Numbered from the stretch's first letter, positions 8,125-16,905 are shown. The stretch: 64,000 bases of DNA from Lachnospiraceae bacterium (GCA_022787145.1 JALFVM010000182.1:20320-84319), one strand, 5' to 3'. Numbers and translations are program-made. The notes: generated by a model not told the origin, from the sequence alone.

Positions 8125-9446
8125 AATGTATTGCTCCTTTTCAATTGATCGGTATCGAGTATCAGTTTGATGGCCCAGGGCGGCACATCCACATCCTGAT
8201 AGTCTTCCTTCATAAATACAAAGGCAGTTTCGTAGATTGGTTTTTTGACTGGATATGTGCCGTATCCATCGGTAAAATAAATCAGTCCGCGCAGCCGGTG
8301 AAACTTCCCGGCAGCCAGAAGCTCATTTACATAGGCGAAGGCCGGACGAAAATCAGTGCCTCCCTGCCCGACAATCTGAAAATGTTTCATATACTCTTTC
8401 ATCTGCTCCCTGCTGGTGATCAAAGTATCGTTCTGAATCCGTTCATCACACTGGATGAGATGCACGTGAATCTGGCGTGCGAAGCTTTCTGCCTCGTTTA
8501 AGACGCTGTATGTTTCTTCCAGAAAATGCTGCACCAGTTCGCCTTTGCACGACATGGAAGTGTCAATGACAATGACAAAATCCTCGATTTTATGGACTTC
8601 CTTTGTCTCCTGCGGCTCGATCAGCGGCATGTTCCCATACATTTCCATGCCATAATTGTAAAAAATGTAGTCAAAGGAGTCCATATCCACCTGCATTTCT
8701 TCTTTCAAAACGCAGAATTTTCTCAGAAATTCTTTGTAATCGTAGCGCTGTCGATTCTCAATGCAGATCTGTTCATAGAGACTTTTGGAGTCCTCGGACG
8801 CTTCTTTGGAAAAGGTTTCCATCTCGGTCTGCATTTTTTCACGAATGTCCTCCCATTTTTGTTGCTGCTGTTGATTTGGATTGTCTGGTTTCTCATTCCA
8901 GATGCTGTGGTCATCCACGTAAAATTCGTGTGCAAGCTGCATGACATGCTCCTGCGAGAGGTTTTGGCGCTGCAGGTAATCATATACACCCTGTGCAGTG
9001 ATCACCTTACTGTGTTGGCGAAGTGCACTGTAAAGTCTTCTTCGAATCTGTGAGCGGGAGCGATAAACGCAGGAGAGATACAGATCATCCATGACATATT
9101 CCGCTGCGATATCGCACGAAAGATTCCAGAGAGAAGGATCACGGCCTTTTGCCACAAACATATGGGCAAACAGACAGTGGAAAATCAGATGCAGGTATAG
9201 GCGGTTAATCAGCTTTCGGTCTTTTTTGTAAAGCGTAATCAGATGTTCCGGATGATAATAAAAGCCAATGCCTTCCGTTGCAGCCGGATTGACTCCGAAA
9301 TCCGGTGTAAAGCGAAGCGAGGACAGGGCAACATCCAGAAAACGCATATGCAGATATAATTCGTTGCGGGCATTCGAGAGAATCTGGCCGCACAGCTCAA
9401 TGAGCTGCTGGTCGCGTTCTTCCTGCCGATAAATTGGATTATCCAT
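8121..9446 (-). CDS. VWA-like protein with DUF2201-type putative metallopeptidase N-domain
   Basis: A 441-residue cytoplasmic protein. The N-terminal half resembles the DUF2201_N putative metallopeptidase domain, with HLIFHCLFAHMFVAKGRDPS followed by LWNLSCDIAAEYVMDD. The C-terminal half is VWA-like, with a MIDAS-type DTSMSCKG motif (preceded by DFVIVI) and GLIYFTDGYG. In typical members the helix reads HExxH; here it is HLIFH, so the catalytic glutamate is replaced by leucine. Start: ATG at 9446 with GGAAAG eight bases upstream; an in-frame ATG 90 bases earlier lies before the promoter. It forms a two-gene operon with the MoxR ATPase. Confidence 0.82.
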   Translation of the reverse strand: MDNPIYRQEERDQQLIELCGQILSNARNELYLHMRFLDVALSSLRFTPDFGVNPAATEGIGFYYHPEHLITLYKKDRKLINRLYLHLIFHCLFAHMFVAKGRDPSLWNLSCDIAAEYVMDDLYLSCVYRSRSQIRRRLYSALRQHSKVITAQGVYDYLQRQNLSQEHVMQLAHEFYVDDHSIWNEKPDNPNQQQQQKWEDIREKMQTEMETFSKEASEDSKSLYEQICIENRQRYDYKEFLRKFCVLKEEMQVDMDSFDYIFYNYGMEMYGNMPLIEPQETKEVHKIEDFVIVIDTSMSCKGELVQHFLEETYSVLNEAESFARQIHVHLIQCDERIQNDTLITSREQMKEYMKHFQIVGQGGTDFRPAFAYVNELLAAGKFHRLRGLIYFTDGYGTYPVKKPIYETAFVFMKEDYQDVDVPPWAIKLILDTDQLKRSNTL

Positions 9447-9471
9447 AGTTGTTCTTTCCTTTCTGGTGTCT

Positions 9472-9500
9472 ATCATAGCAAGATTTCGGATGGGCGTCAA
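9472..9500 (-). promoter_or_regulatory. Promoter of the VWA-MoxR operon
   Basis: On the minus strand, TTGACG (9500-9495), a 17-base spacer and TATGAT (9477-9472) lie 26 bases before the VWA start codon. Confidence 0.65.
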
Positions 9501-9553
9501 ATGGGAAGCATTCCGTTGACCGGGGAAGTGGTGCACATGCGACCGACCTTCCC

Positions 9554-9582
9554 TTGTTTGAGGTTTCTTTTTGTGTTATCAT
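9554..9582 (+). promoter_or_regulatory. Probable promoter of the AAA/PD-(D/E)XK gene
   Basis: TTGTTT (9554-9559), a 17-base spacer and TATCAT (9577-9582) lie 35 bases before the ATG at 9618, divergent from the VWA promoter. Confidence 0.5.
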
Positions 9583-9617
9583 GAACGAGAGAAATGTAAG
9601 GAAGGAGCACTGGAAAA

Positions 9618-11312
9618 ATGGCATTCAATATACCGGTTGGAGTTTCCGATTTTGCAAAAATTCGTGAAAATGGGTATTACTATATTGATAAAAGCGGATT
9701 GATACAGGAATTGCTAAAAACAAATGCCACGGAAGTTACACTGATTACCCGACCAAGGCGTTTTGGCAAGACGCTTGCCATGAGTATGCTGAATTGCTTT
9801 TTTGATATCCGAAAAGACAGCAGAATTTTGTTTGAGGGATTGGCAGTATCGAAGGAGGAAGAACTGTGCAGCAGATGGATGAATCAGTATCCGGTTTTGT
9901 CTGTATCATTTAAAGATGTTGGCGGGCTGAATTATGAAAATGCATACGGAATGCTGTGTTCTCTTTTTTCGCAATTGTATGAAGAACATATGTATTTGCT
10001 GGGAAGTTCTGTGATTTCTGATTATAATAAAGAAACTTTTGACCGTGTGGCAAGAAAAACAGCATCATTAGCCGAAATTAAAAACAGCATCAGTCTTTTG
10101 ATGAAAATGATGCATCAGTATTATGGAAAGCAGGTGGTGCTGCTGTTTGATGAATATGATGTTCCGCTTGCAAAAGCGAGCAGTTATGGCTATTATGAAC
10201 AAATGCTGGAAGTGATTTCTGCGATTATGAGTACGGCACTCAAAGATAATTCTTCCCTCCGGTTTGCGGTGATCACCGGTTGCCTGCGTATCTCAAAAGA
10301 GAGTATTTTTACAGGAACAAATAATTTTACAACCGATACGATTTCAGATAGTCGGTACAATGAATTTTTTGGCTTTACACATGAGGAAGTCAGAAAAATT
10401 TTAGGTGATAACGGATGCAGGGAGCAATTAGAAAATGTGCAGAAGTGGTATGATGGATATCGGTTTGGAAATCTGGATATTTATTGCCCCTGGGATGTGC
10501 TCAACTACGTGAAAAAGGTCACGACGGAAGGTGTTGAGAAACCAGAGAATTTTTGGGAGTATACCAGTGACAATGCGGTGATTGGTCTTTTTCTTGAGCG
10601 AACCGATTTTGATGTGACGGAAAAATTTGAAACTCTGTTGAGTGGAGGCTGCATCAAAGAAACAATCACAGAAAATCTGACGTATCAGCTGCTGACTTCG
10701 TCAGAGGAAAATTTGTGGAGTCTTTTGTATCTGACCGGTTATCTGACGAAAGCAAAGAAAGAAGAATGGGATGGTGTCGAGCGTTTGGAAGGGAGACAGG
10801 TTTTGTTAAAAATTCCAAATGCAGAAATTATGGACATTTTTCAGAAATGCGTGGTAGAGTGGTTCAACAAAAAAGCGGTACGCAGTGATCGAAGAGAACT
10901 TTTTCATGAATTGTGGAATGGCGGTGAAGAAAAACTTACCGAACTTCTCTCAGATCTTTTGTTTGACACCATTAGTTTTCACGATTACGGGGAAAGCTTT
11001 TATCATGCATTTGTTACAGGACTTCTGTCAAGTGCCGGCTATATTGTGGAGTCTAATTATGAGAATGGTCTTGGAAGGTCAGATATTGTGGTAAAAGACA
11101 GGCAAAAACGCCGTGCAATTGTCATAGAAGCAAAGATTGCGGATTCGAGCCGGGATTTGGAAAAGGAATGTGCGAGTGCCCTCAGACAGATTGCAGAAAA
11201 ACAATATGCCAGAAAAATCGAGAGAAGTGGTTTCAAGGCGGTTATTTGTTATGGGATTGCATTTTACCGCAAGGAATGTCTGGTCAGGATAGGAGACGGT
11301 TCCGTGTCCTGA
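9618..11312 (+). CDS. AAA-ATPase-like protein with C-terminal PD-(D/E)XK nuclease domain
   Basis: A 564-residue protein of the AAA-ATPase_like/PDDEXK_9 family. N-terminal IPVGVSDFAKIRENGYYYID is the family signature. TRPRRFGKTLAMSML (about residues 48-62) is the divergent P-loop, and LLFDEYDVPLAKA the Walker B region with the family DEYD motif. The C-terminal ENGLGRSDIVV plus IVIEAKIAD give the D and ExK residues of the PD-(D/E)XK fold. The family is strongly expanded in gut anaerobes and some anaerobic fungi; its role is unknown. Ribosome site GGAAGGAG precedes the ATG. The cyclophilin gene follows at once, probably in the same transcript. Confidence 0.88.
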   Translation: MAFNIPVGVSDFAKIRENGYYYIDKSGLIQELLKTNATEVTLITRPRRFGKTLAMSMLNCFFDIRKDSRILFEGLAVSKEEELCSRWMNQYPVLSVSFKDVGGLNYENAYGMLCSLFSQLYEEHMYLLGSSVISDYNKETFDRVARKTASLAEIKNSISLLMKMMHQYYGKQVVLLFDEYDVPLAKASSYGYYEQMLEVISAIMSTALKDNSSLRFAVITGCLRISKESIFTGTNNFTTDTISDSRYNEFFGFTHEEVRKILGDNGCREQLENVQKWYDGYRFGNLDIYCPWDVLNYVKKVTTEGVEKPENFWEYTSDNAVIGLFLERTDFDVTEKFETLLSGGCIKETITENLTYQLLTSSEENLWSLLYLTGYLTKAKKEEWDGVERLEGRQVLLKIPNAEIMDIFQKCVVEWFNKKAVRSDRRELFHELWNGGEEKLTELLSDLLFDTISFHDYGESFYHAFVTGLLSSAGYIVESNYENGLGRSDIVVKDRQKRRAIVIEAKIADSSRDLEKECASALRQIAEKQYARKIERSGFKAVICYGIAFYRKECLVRIGDGSVS

Positions 11313-11349
11313 TTTGCAAAAGATTTGAGTGAAAGAGAGGTATAGAAAT

Positions 11350-11976
11350 TTGAAAAAAATAATAAGTATGATGCTGATCACAGCATTGTCTGTTGCGAGT
11401 CTGACAGGCTGTGGACAGGCAAAGGCAGAGGAAGAAAAGCAGGAGTCAGCAACACAGCAGGAGGAGAACACCGATCTTCTTTCCGGCAAGCATGAGGTAG
11501 AGCTTGTCATCAAGGATTATGGAACGATTGAGATGGAGTTGGATGCCGACAAGGCACCGATTACGGTGACAAATTTTGTGAATCTGGTGGAGGAAGGATT
11601 TTATGATGGATTGACGTTCCACAGGATTATCGAGGACTTTATGATGCAGGGCGGCGATCCGAATGGCGACGGCACGGGCGGCGCAGAAAAAACAATCAAA
11701 GGTGAATTTTCCAGCAATGGTGTGGACAATGATCTGTCGCACACAAGAGGAGCTGTCTCAATGGCACGTTCCAGTGATCCGGACAGTGCGAGTTCCCAGT
11801 TTTTCATTGTGCATCAGGACAGCCAGTTTCTGGATGGAGAGTATGCCGTGTTTGGATATGTGACGGACGGCATGGATGTCGTGGACAAGATCTGTGAGAG
11901 TGCAGAGCCGACAGACAGCAATGGAACGATTCCGAAAGAGCAGCAGCCGGTGATTGAGAAAATTGTAAATAAATAA
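11350..11976 (+). CDS. Lipoprotein peptidyl-prolyl cis-trans isomerase (cyclophilin type)
   Basis: This predicted extracellular lipoprotein folds or isomerises prolyl bonds in secreted proteins. Starting at TTG 11350 gives MKKIISMMLITALSVASLTG then Cys21, a textbook lipobox. AGAGAGG lies nine bases before this TTG, whereas the upstream GTG (11329) has no ribosome site. The cyclophilin core spans about residues 50-205, with FHRIIEDFMMQGGDPNGDG, SQFFIVHQDSQFLDG and YAVFGYVTDGMDVVDKI, including the catalytic Arg of FHR. The length (208) is usual for Gram-positive PpiB-like lipoproteins. A stem-loop follows directly. Confidence 0.9.
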   Translation: MKKIISMMLITALSVASLTGCGQAKAEEEKQESATQQEENTDLLSGKHEVELVIKDYGTIEMELDADKAPITVTNFVNLVEEGFYDGLTFHRIIEDFMMQGGDPNGDGTGGAEKTIKGEFSSNGVDNDLSHTRGAVSMARSSDPDSASSQFFIVHQDSQFLDGEYAVFGYVTDGMDVVDKICESAEPTDSNGTIPKEQQPVIEKIVNK

Positions 11977-11979
11977 GGC

Positions 11980-12010
11980 GGCAGGACAAGAACCGTCCCC
12001 TTGTCCTGCC
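11980..12010. repeat. GGACAAG/CTTGTCC palindrome with ACCGTCCC loop
   Basis: An 11-bp perfect stem (11980-11990 with 12000-12010) encloses a nine-base loop containing ACCGTCCC. It starts four bases after the cyclophilin stop and may serve as its terminator, although only three Ts follow. It shares sequence with the palindromes at 6550 and 21096. Confidence 0.75.
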
Positions 12011-12020
12011 TTTATCCTGT

Positions 12021-12060
12021 GTAAACATCTGGTTAAACCTTATTTAAACCTCCGTAAATC
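12021..12060 (+). promoter_or_regulatory. Pho-box-like direct repeat array
   Basis: Four copies of TAAAC/T occur at 12022, 12034, 12045 and 12055, spaced 12, 11 and 10 bases. Two adjacent copies are exactly TTAAAC separated by five bases. This matches the known PhoP layout (TTHACA-like hexamers, 5-base gaps). The array ends four bases before the -35 of a secreted phosphoesterase gene. Binding by PhoP is inferred, not shown. Confidence 0.5.
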
Positions 12061-12063
12061 GCA

Positions 12064-12091
12064 TTGACTTCTTTTTTGGCTAGAATATAAT
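12064..12091 (+). promoter_or_regulatory. Sigma-A promoter of the secreted metallophosphoesterase gene
   Basis: TTGACT (12064-12069), a 16-base spacer and TATAAT (12086-12091) lie 42 bases before the ATG. The Pho-box-like array abuts its upstream side. Confidence 0.75.
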
Positions 12092-12133
12092 GAAGCCAGA
12101 CAAAAGAATTTGCATGTCAAAGGAGATAAGAAA

Positions 12134-14569
12134 ATGAAATGTAAAAGTAGAAAAAAACCAATATTAGCAGGCACTCTTGCAGCAGCCATGGCAATCACAG
12201 GTGTTACTCCTGTTCTGGCATCTCCTGCGCCGGATGGAAAAACAAATGGGCAGGAACTGGCATCTTCGATGGGAATGGATCAGCAGTGGGAAAACTGGAA
12301 AGCAGACTGGGAAACATTAAAAACAGACTGGACACAGATTTCACTGACGCCGGGAAGCGATGAGAGCAAGCTGAATTTTGCATGGTATTCCAAAAAAAAG
12401 ACAGGCAATGTAGAGAATCAGGAGACATCAGAAGAAAAAACAGGAGCCGACCAGACAGAAGAAGTTGCCTTAACAGAAGAAGCGGATGTACTTGAGGTTG
12501 AAGAAGACGAGCCGGGAACAAGCTCTGTGCAGGAAGAACAGGATGGACAAGCTGCTGTTGAGGAACAGCAGGAAGAACCGGTGGAAGAAGTTACTGGTGA
12601 TAATCAGCAGGGAGAGCAGGTTGTTGTGGAGGAACCTGAGCAGGTGCAAGAAGAGACAGAAAATGAACAGACAGATGAGATTGCCGGTATGGTAGAAGAA
12701 CTGTTGGGAGATGAGGCGCAGACCGATGCACCGAAACTCATCATCGGAGAAGGAAGAAACATGAAAAATGCGAAAGCATATATCGCTTCTCAGACGGATG
12801 CAACGACAGATACTGTAACAGGTACAGAGTATTTGTCCAACAAAGTGACAGCAGAAAATCTGAAGGCAAATACCATTTACTATTATAGTTATCAGAAGGA
12901 TGACGGTACTTATTCCGAACCGGAAGCTTATACAACAAAAGGAACGGATAAATTTAGCTTTATTTTTGTAGGTGATCCGCAGATTGGATCTTCCAATGAA
13001 TTAAAAGGAACAGACACCGCAGAATTTTATGAAGCGCAGTCAGATTCTGTGCGCAGCGATGCATTTAACTGGGAAGCAACTCTGAATGCAGCTATGGCAA
13101 AGACAAATGAACAGGCAAGCTTTGTGGTATCAGCCGGAGATCAGATTCAGACTACGAAGAAAAAATCACCAAATAAGAGTGCAGATAAGAGTGAAATCGA
13201 GTACACTGGTTATTTGAGCCCAGATGTACTGAAATCTCTTCCGGTTGCTACTACCGTAGGAAATCACGATGCAGATAATGCCAATTATACGTATCATTTC
13301 AATACTCCAAACAGCAGCGAGCTTGGCTCGAATGGGATTGTGGGCGGAGATTATTATTTTACTTATGGGGATGCATTATTTATGATGCTGAACACACAGG
13401 ACACTAACGTAGCAGAGCATAAACAGTTCATAGAACAGGCGGTTGCGGAAAATCCAAGCTGTACATGGAGAATCGTAACACTTCATCAAGATATTTATGG
13501 TTCTGCAGAACATTCCAATGAGCCGGAAATTACGAATCTTCGTTATCAGCTCGTACCATATTTTGAGGCAAATGATGTCGATGTGGTTCTTACCGGACAT
13601 GATCATGCATATTCTCGTTCTCAGTTGTTAAAGGGCGGAGTGAAGACAACAGAATACAGTGATGATGAATTTGATGAGGCACTTGATCGTGATATGGATG
13701 CAGGCGAGAATCCTGAGACGAGAACTGAGGCACCAGGAAATATTCAGGCAGACTCTACAGATGAGGCAGATCAGAAATATCTTGGATATTTGAATGAAGT
13801 CATGGATAAAAATGCAGTAGAAAAAACAGACAAAGAAGTAGCTGTGAATCCGGAAGGAATTCTTTATATGACAGCGAACTCTTCTTCTGGAAGCAAGTAC
13901 TACGATCTTGTCCCAAGAATGCAGTCATATATTGCCAGCAGATGGCAGGAAGATGTACCGACATATTCTGTGATTGATCTGACAAAGGATACATTTACCA
14001 TTCGCACTTACCGCACTGATAACGATGAGCAGATTGATAAGACGTTTACAATCAAAAAGACAAAAAAAGTCAGTGTGTCAAAAACATCCGCAAAGATTGC
14101 GACACAGACTTATACCGGAAAAGCACTCAAACCGGCATTCGAGGTAACGTTAAATGGAAAGACACTTCGCGAGGGCATTGATTATACAACAACATATTCC
14201 AATAATGTAAATACCGGTAAAGCAAAAGTTGTCATCCAGGGAAAAGCTGGATATTCCGGAACAAAAACCGTGTATTTCCAGATTGTTCCGAAGAAAGTTT
14301 CTATGAAATCTGTGAAATCTTCTGCGAAATCTTCTGTGAGCGTGAGTTATGCAAAAGCATCCGGAAATGTAAGCGGTTATGAGATTACGTATGCTACAAA
14401 CAGCAAATTTAAAAGTGCGAAGTCTGTCAGGACAAAGAACACCAGCTATATACTGAAGTCAATCAAAAGAAATACGACTTGTTATGTAAAGGTAAGAGCA
14501 TACAAAACAATTGATGGAAAACGTGCATATGGCGCTTACAGCAGTGTATCGAAAGTAAAGGTAAAATAA
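12134..14569 (+). CDS. Secreted metallophosphoesterase with FN3 tail
   Basis: An 811-residue secreted protein. A signal peptide (residues 1-35, ending PVLAS) is followed by a 150-residue acidic Glu/Gln-rich linker and a purple-acid-phosphatase N-type beta domain (about 198-272). The calcineurin-like domain has VGDPQIG (near 275), SAGDQIQ (330), VGNHDAD (374), TLHQDIYG (449) and TGHDHAYSR (485), so all metal ligands are present. A YTGKALKPAFEVTLNGKTL beta module and one FN3-like domain with YVKVRAYKTIDGKRAYGAYS end the protein; no LPXTG is seen. It likely releases phosphate from extracellular esters. Start: ATG 12134 with AAGGAGAT. The YibE/F gene follows by five bases. Confidence 0.88.
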   Translation: MKCKSRKKPILAGTLAAAMAITGVTPVLASPAPDGKTNGQELASSMGMDQQWENWKADWETLKTDWTQISLTPGSDESKLNFAWYSKKKTGNVENQETSEEKTGADQTEEVALTEEADVLEVEEDEPGTSSVQEEQDGQAAVEEQQEEPVEEVTGDNQQGEQVVVEEPEQVQEETENEQTDEIAGMVEELLGDEAQTDAPKLIIGEGRNMKNAKAYIASQTDATTDTVTGTEYLSNKVTAENLKANTIYYYSYQKDDGTYSEPEAYTTKGTDKFSFIFVGDPQIGSSNELKGTDTAEFYEAQSDSVRSDAFNWEATLNAAMAKTNEQASFVVSAGDQIQTTKKKSPNKSADKSEIEYTGYLSPDVLKSLPVATTVGNHDADNANYTYHFNTPNSSELGSNGIVGGDYYFTYGDALFMMLNTQDTNVAEHKQFIEQAVAENPSCTWRIVTLHQDIYGSAEHSNEPEITNLRYQLVPYFEANDVDVVLTGHDHAYSRSQLLKGGVKTTEYSDDEFDEALDRDMDAGENPETRTEAPGNIQADSTDEADQKYLGYLNEVMDKNAVEKTDKEVAVNPEGILYMTANSSSGSKYYDLVPRMQSYIASRWQEDVPTYSVIDLTKDTFTIRTYRTDNDEQIDKTFTIKKTKKVSVSKTSAKIATQTYTGKALKPAFEVTLNGKTLREGIDYTTTYSNNVNTGKAKVVIQGKAGYSGTKTVYFQIVPKKVSMKSVKSSAKSSVSVSYAKASGNVSGYEITYATNSKFKSAKSVRTKNTSYILKSIKRNTTCYVKVRAYKTIDGKRAYGAYSSVSKVKVK

Positions 14570-14574
14570 CATTT

Positions 14575-15714
14575 ATGAATAAAGCAATGATACGAAGGGG
14601 ATGTCTGGCATTTGCCGGCATCCTTTTCCTTCTGTTTTTGTACCATTTTAATCAGATTGAAAAGGTGACACTGCTGGAAACAGAAGGTCGGAGTTTTGAA
14701 AAGGCAGTGGTGGAGAAAATTGTTCAGGATAATGAGACGGAACATGGAAATACAGTGGGAGACCAGCAGGTTCTACTTCGACTGTTGACCGGGGAGTACA
14801 AAGGCGAACTGGTGGAAGCAATCAGCTCTTCCGGTTACCTGTATGGTGCGCATTGTACGGTTGGAATGAAGGTGATTGCCATTATCAGTGAGTCCTCCGG
14901 TGAACTGGTGGCTTCTGTGTACAGCCAAAACAGAGAACCAATGGTGCTTTTTATGGTAGTTCTGTTTGTGGCAGTTATTGTACTGATTGGCGGAAAGAAA
15001 GGAATTTCTTCGGTGGCGGCTCTTGGATTTACTTTACTTTGCATCTGTTTCCTTTTTATGCCGATGATTTACAAAGGAATGTCACCGATAGGGGCTGCTG
15101 TTCTGGTCATTATCATTACAACCGTAGCAACGATGTATCTCATTGATGGATTGTCAGCAAAATCTGTTGCGGCTATGGCGGGAACGATTCTCGGTGTTGT
15201 GGCAGCTGGCGCATTTGCCTGGATTTTCGGCAAACTGACAGGAATTACCGGATACAATGTGGATGATATTGAAAATCTGATTTACGTGCAGGATATGACG
15301 GGAATCCGTGTGGGAGAACTTTTATTTGCCGGTATTTTGATTGCGGCTCTTGGTGCTGTGATGGATGTGGGAATGTCGATTTCCGCGACGATTGCAGAAT
15401 TAAAATTGAAAAATCCTGATATGACGGCGGGAGAATTGTTTCAGTCCGGGATGCATGTGGGAAAAGATATGATGGGAACGATGTCAAATACGTTGATTCT
15501 TGCATTCACCGGAGGTTCACTCAATACGCTGGTGTATATTTACGCTTATAATTATGAGTACCGGCAGATTGTAAATATGTATTCCGTGGGAATCGAATTG
15601 ATGCAGGGAATCTCTGCAAGTCTTGGAGTTGTCTTGACAGTGCCGTTTACGTCATTGATTGCTGCGTGGCTCTTGCAACAGAATTCGCAAAAGTCCCGAG
15701 ATACATCAAAATAG
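14575..15714 (+). CDS. YibE/F-like membrane protein
   Basis: A 379-residue membrane protein with one N-terminal helix (residues 8-25), an extracytoplasmic stretch of about 100 residues, then seven or eight helices. The conserved family segments are VGELLFAGILIAALGAVMDV, with AVMDVGMSISATIAEL, and SGMHVGKDMMGTMSNTLIL. The function is unknown; YibE/F proteins are suspected transporters. The start lies five bases after the metallophosphoesterase stop, so the two genes are one operon and may share phosphate control. No good independent ribosome site is visible (AAAGGT only). Confidence 0.85.
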   Translation: MNKAMIRRGCLAFAGILFLLFLYHFNQIEKVTLLETEGRSFEKAVVEKIVQDNETEHGNTVGDQQVLLRLLTGEYKGELVEAISSSGYLYGAHCTVGMKVIAIISESSGELVASVYSQNREPMVLFMVVLFVAVIVLIGGKKGISSVAALGFTLLCICFLFMPMIYKGMSPIGAAVLVIIITTVATMYLIDGLSAKSVAAMAGTILGVVAAGAFAWIFGKLTGITGYNVDDIENLIYVQDMTGIRVGELLFAGILIAALGAVMDVGMSISATIAELKLKNPDMTAGELFQSGMHVGKDMMGTMSNTLILAFTGGSLNTLVYIYAYNYEYRQIVNMYSVGIELMQGISASLGVVLTVPFTSLIAAWLLQQNSQKSRDTSK

Positions 15715-15737
15715 GAAAAAATATAAATCATGGTATC

Positions 15738-15795
15738 TTGACACATATCATATACTATATTAAAATTAATTTAAGAAAGTAATTAAATTAATTTT
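15738..15795 (+). promoter_or_regulatory. Promoter and AT-only inverted repeat upstream of the LacI-type gene
   Basis: TTGACA (15738-15743), a 17-base spacer and TAAAAT (15761-15766) form a strong promoter. Overlapping the -10 is a perfect 13-bp inverted repeat (15762-15774 and 15783-15795, arms AAAATTAATTTAA/TTAAATTAATTTT, gap 8), a likely operator for autoregulation. Confidence 0.6.
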
Positions 15796-15818
15796 GTTTT
15801 GTTGTGACGGAGGGGTAT

Positions 15819-16832
15819 ATGGCGAAAAGTATAACGCTTGCAGATATTGCGGCAAGAGTCGGAGTGAGCAATGTAGCAGTTTCCAAAGCATTGTCCGGCA
15901 AGCCTGGTGTAAGCGATGAATTAAGAATGAAAATCAAACAGATTGCGGATGAAATGGGGTATGTTTCAAATACAGCTTTAAAAAGTGCTTCTGTGGAGAC
16001 GGGAAATATCGGTGTGGTGATTCCGGAAAATTACTATGGATATTCCACCTCGTTTTATGGGCAGCTTTATGAACGTGTAGTACGTGCGTTATTTGAGAAT
16101 AAATATTATGGAATTCTGGAAATCCTGTCGAAAGATGATGAAAAAAATGGAAAACTTCCGAATGTCATGCTGGATGGGAAGGTAGATGGACTGATTTTCT
16201 TGGGACAGTTGGATCGTGATTATATCGAAAAGATGGTGAAGCAGACGGAACTCCCTGTATTTTTCCTGGATACGTATGTGCCGACGGTGGATTTTGACAC
16301 GGTTATTTCTGATGGATACTATGGCATGTATATGATGACGCGCTACTTGATCGATCAGGGACATCGTCGAATCGGTTTTGTGGGGAATGTGGACAGTACC
16401 AGTAGTATTATGGATCGTTTCTGGGGCTATCGAAAAGCACTGCGGGAAGCCGGAATTGCTTTTTTGCCGGAATGGGAGATTTCCGACCGGGAAAAAGAGG
16501 GCAGGGCGTATGAGCGATTGGAATTGCCGGAAGAAATTTTGGATGCATATGCCTGCAATTGCGATCTGGTTGCGCATCGTCTGATTCAGACTCTGGAGGA
16601 AAATGGTTATGCAGTACCGCAGCAGGTTTCGGTCGTGGGATTTGACAATTTTCTGCCGATGGGAACGGCTATGGATGATCGGATTACGAGCTACGAGGTA
16701 AATATGAAGCGAATGGCGGAAACTTGTGTAAAGTCTCTGATTCGAAAAATGAAACATAAAAAATATGTATCGGGAATTCAGATTGTCACAGGAAAAGTTG
16801 TGTTAAAGAAATCTGTGATGCCAAGAATTTAA
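15819..16832 (+). CDS. LacI-family transcriptional regulator
   Basis: A 337-residue repressor. The N-terminal HTH is TLADIAARVGVSNVAVSKAL and the hinge region ends VSDELRMKIKQIADEMGYVS. A periplasmic-binding-protein-like sugar-sensing domain follows (NIGVVIPENYYGYS to VVGFDNFLPMGTAMDDRIT). The start is ATG 15819, since GGAGGGG stands just upstream; an in-frame start 15 bases earlier does not fit it. LacI regulators usually control adjacent sugar genes, and the downstream genes are glycosidase and kinase remnants, so its target operon appears to have decayed while the regulator stays intact. Flanking AT-only palindromes are possible operators. Confidence 0.92.
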   Translation: MAKSITLADIAARVGVSNVAVSKALSGKPGVSDELRMKIKQIADEMGYVSNTALKSASVETGNIGVVIPENYYGYSTSFYGQLYERVVRALFENKYYGILEILSKDDEKNGKLPNVMLDGKVDGLIFLGQLDRDYIEKMVKQTELPVFFLDTYVPTVDFDTVISDGYYGMYMMTRYLIDQGHRRIGFVGNVDSTSSIMDRFWGYRKALREAGIAFLPEWEISDREKEGRAYERLELPEEILDAYACNCDLVAHRLIQTLEENGYAVPQQVSVVGFDNFLPMGTAMDDRITSYEVNMKRMAETCVKSLIRKMKHKKYVSGIQIVTGKVVLKKSVMPRI

Positions 16833-16872
16833 TTTAATTAATTTAAAAAGTAGATTTATAAAAATAAGAGAA

Positions 16873-16905
16873 AAGAAGGAGTTATAAACAACTCCTTCTT
16901 TTTGT
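16873..16905 (+). terminator. Terminator after the LacI-type gene
   Basis: An 11-bp stem (16873-16883 with 16890-16900, AAGAAGGAGTT/AACTCCTTCTT) with a six-base loop is followed by TTTTG. Confidence 0.85.
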
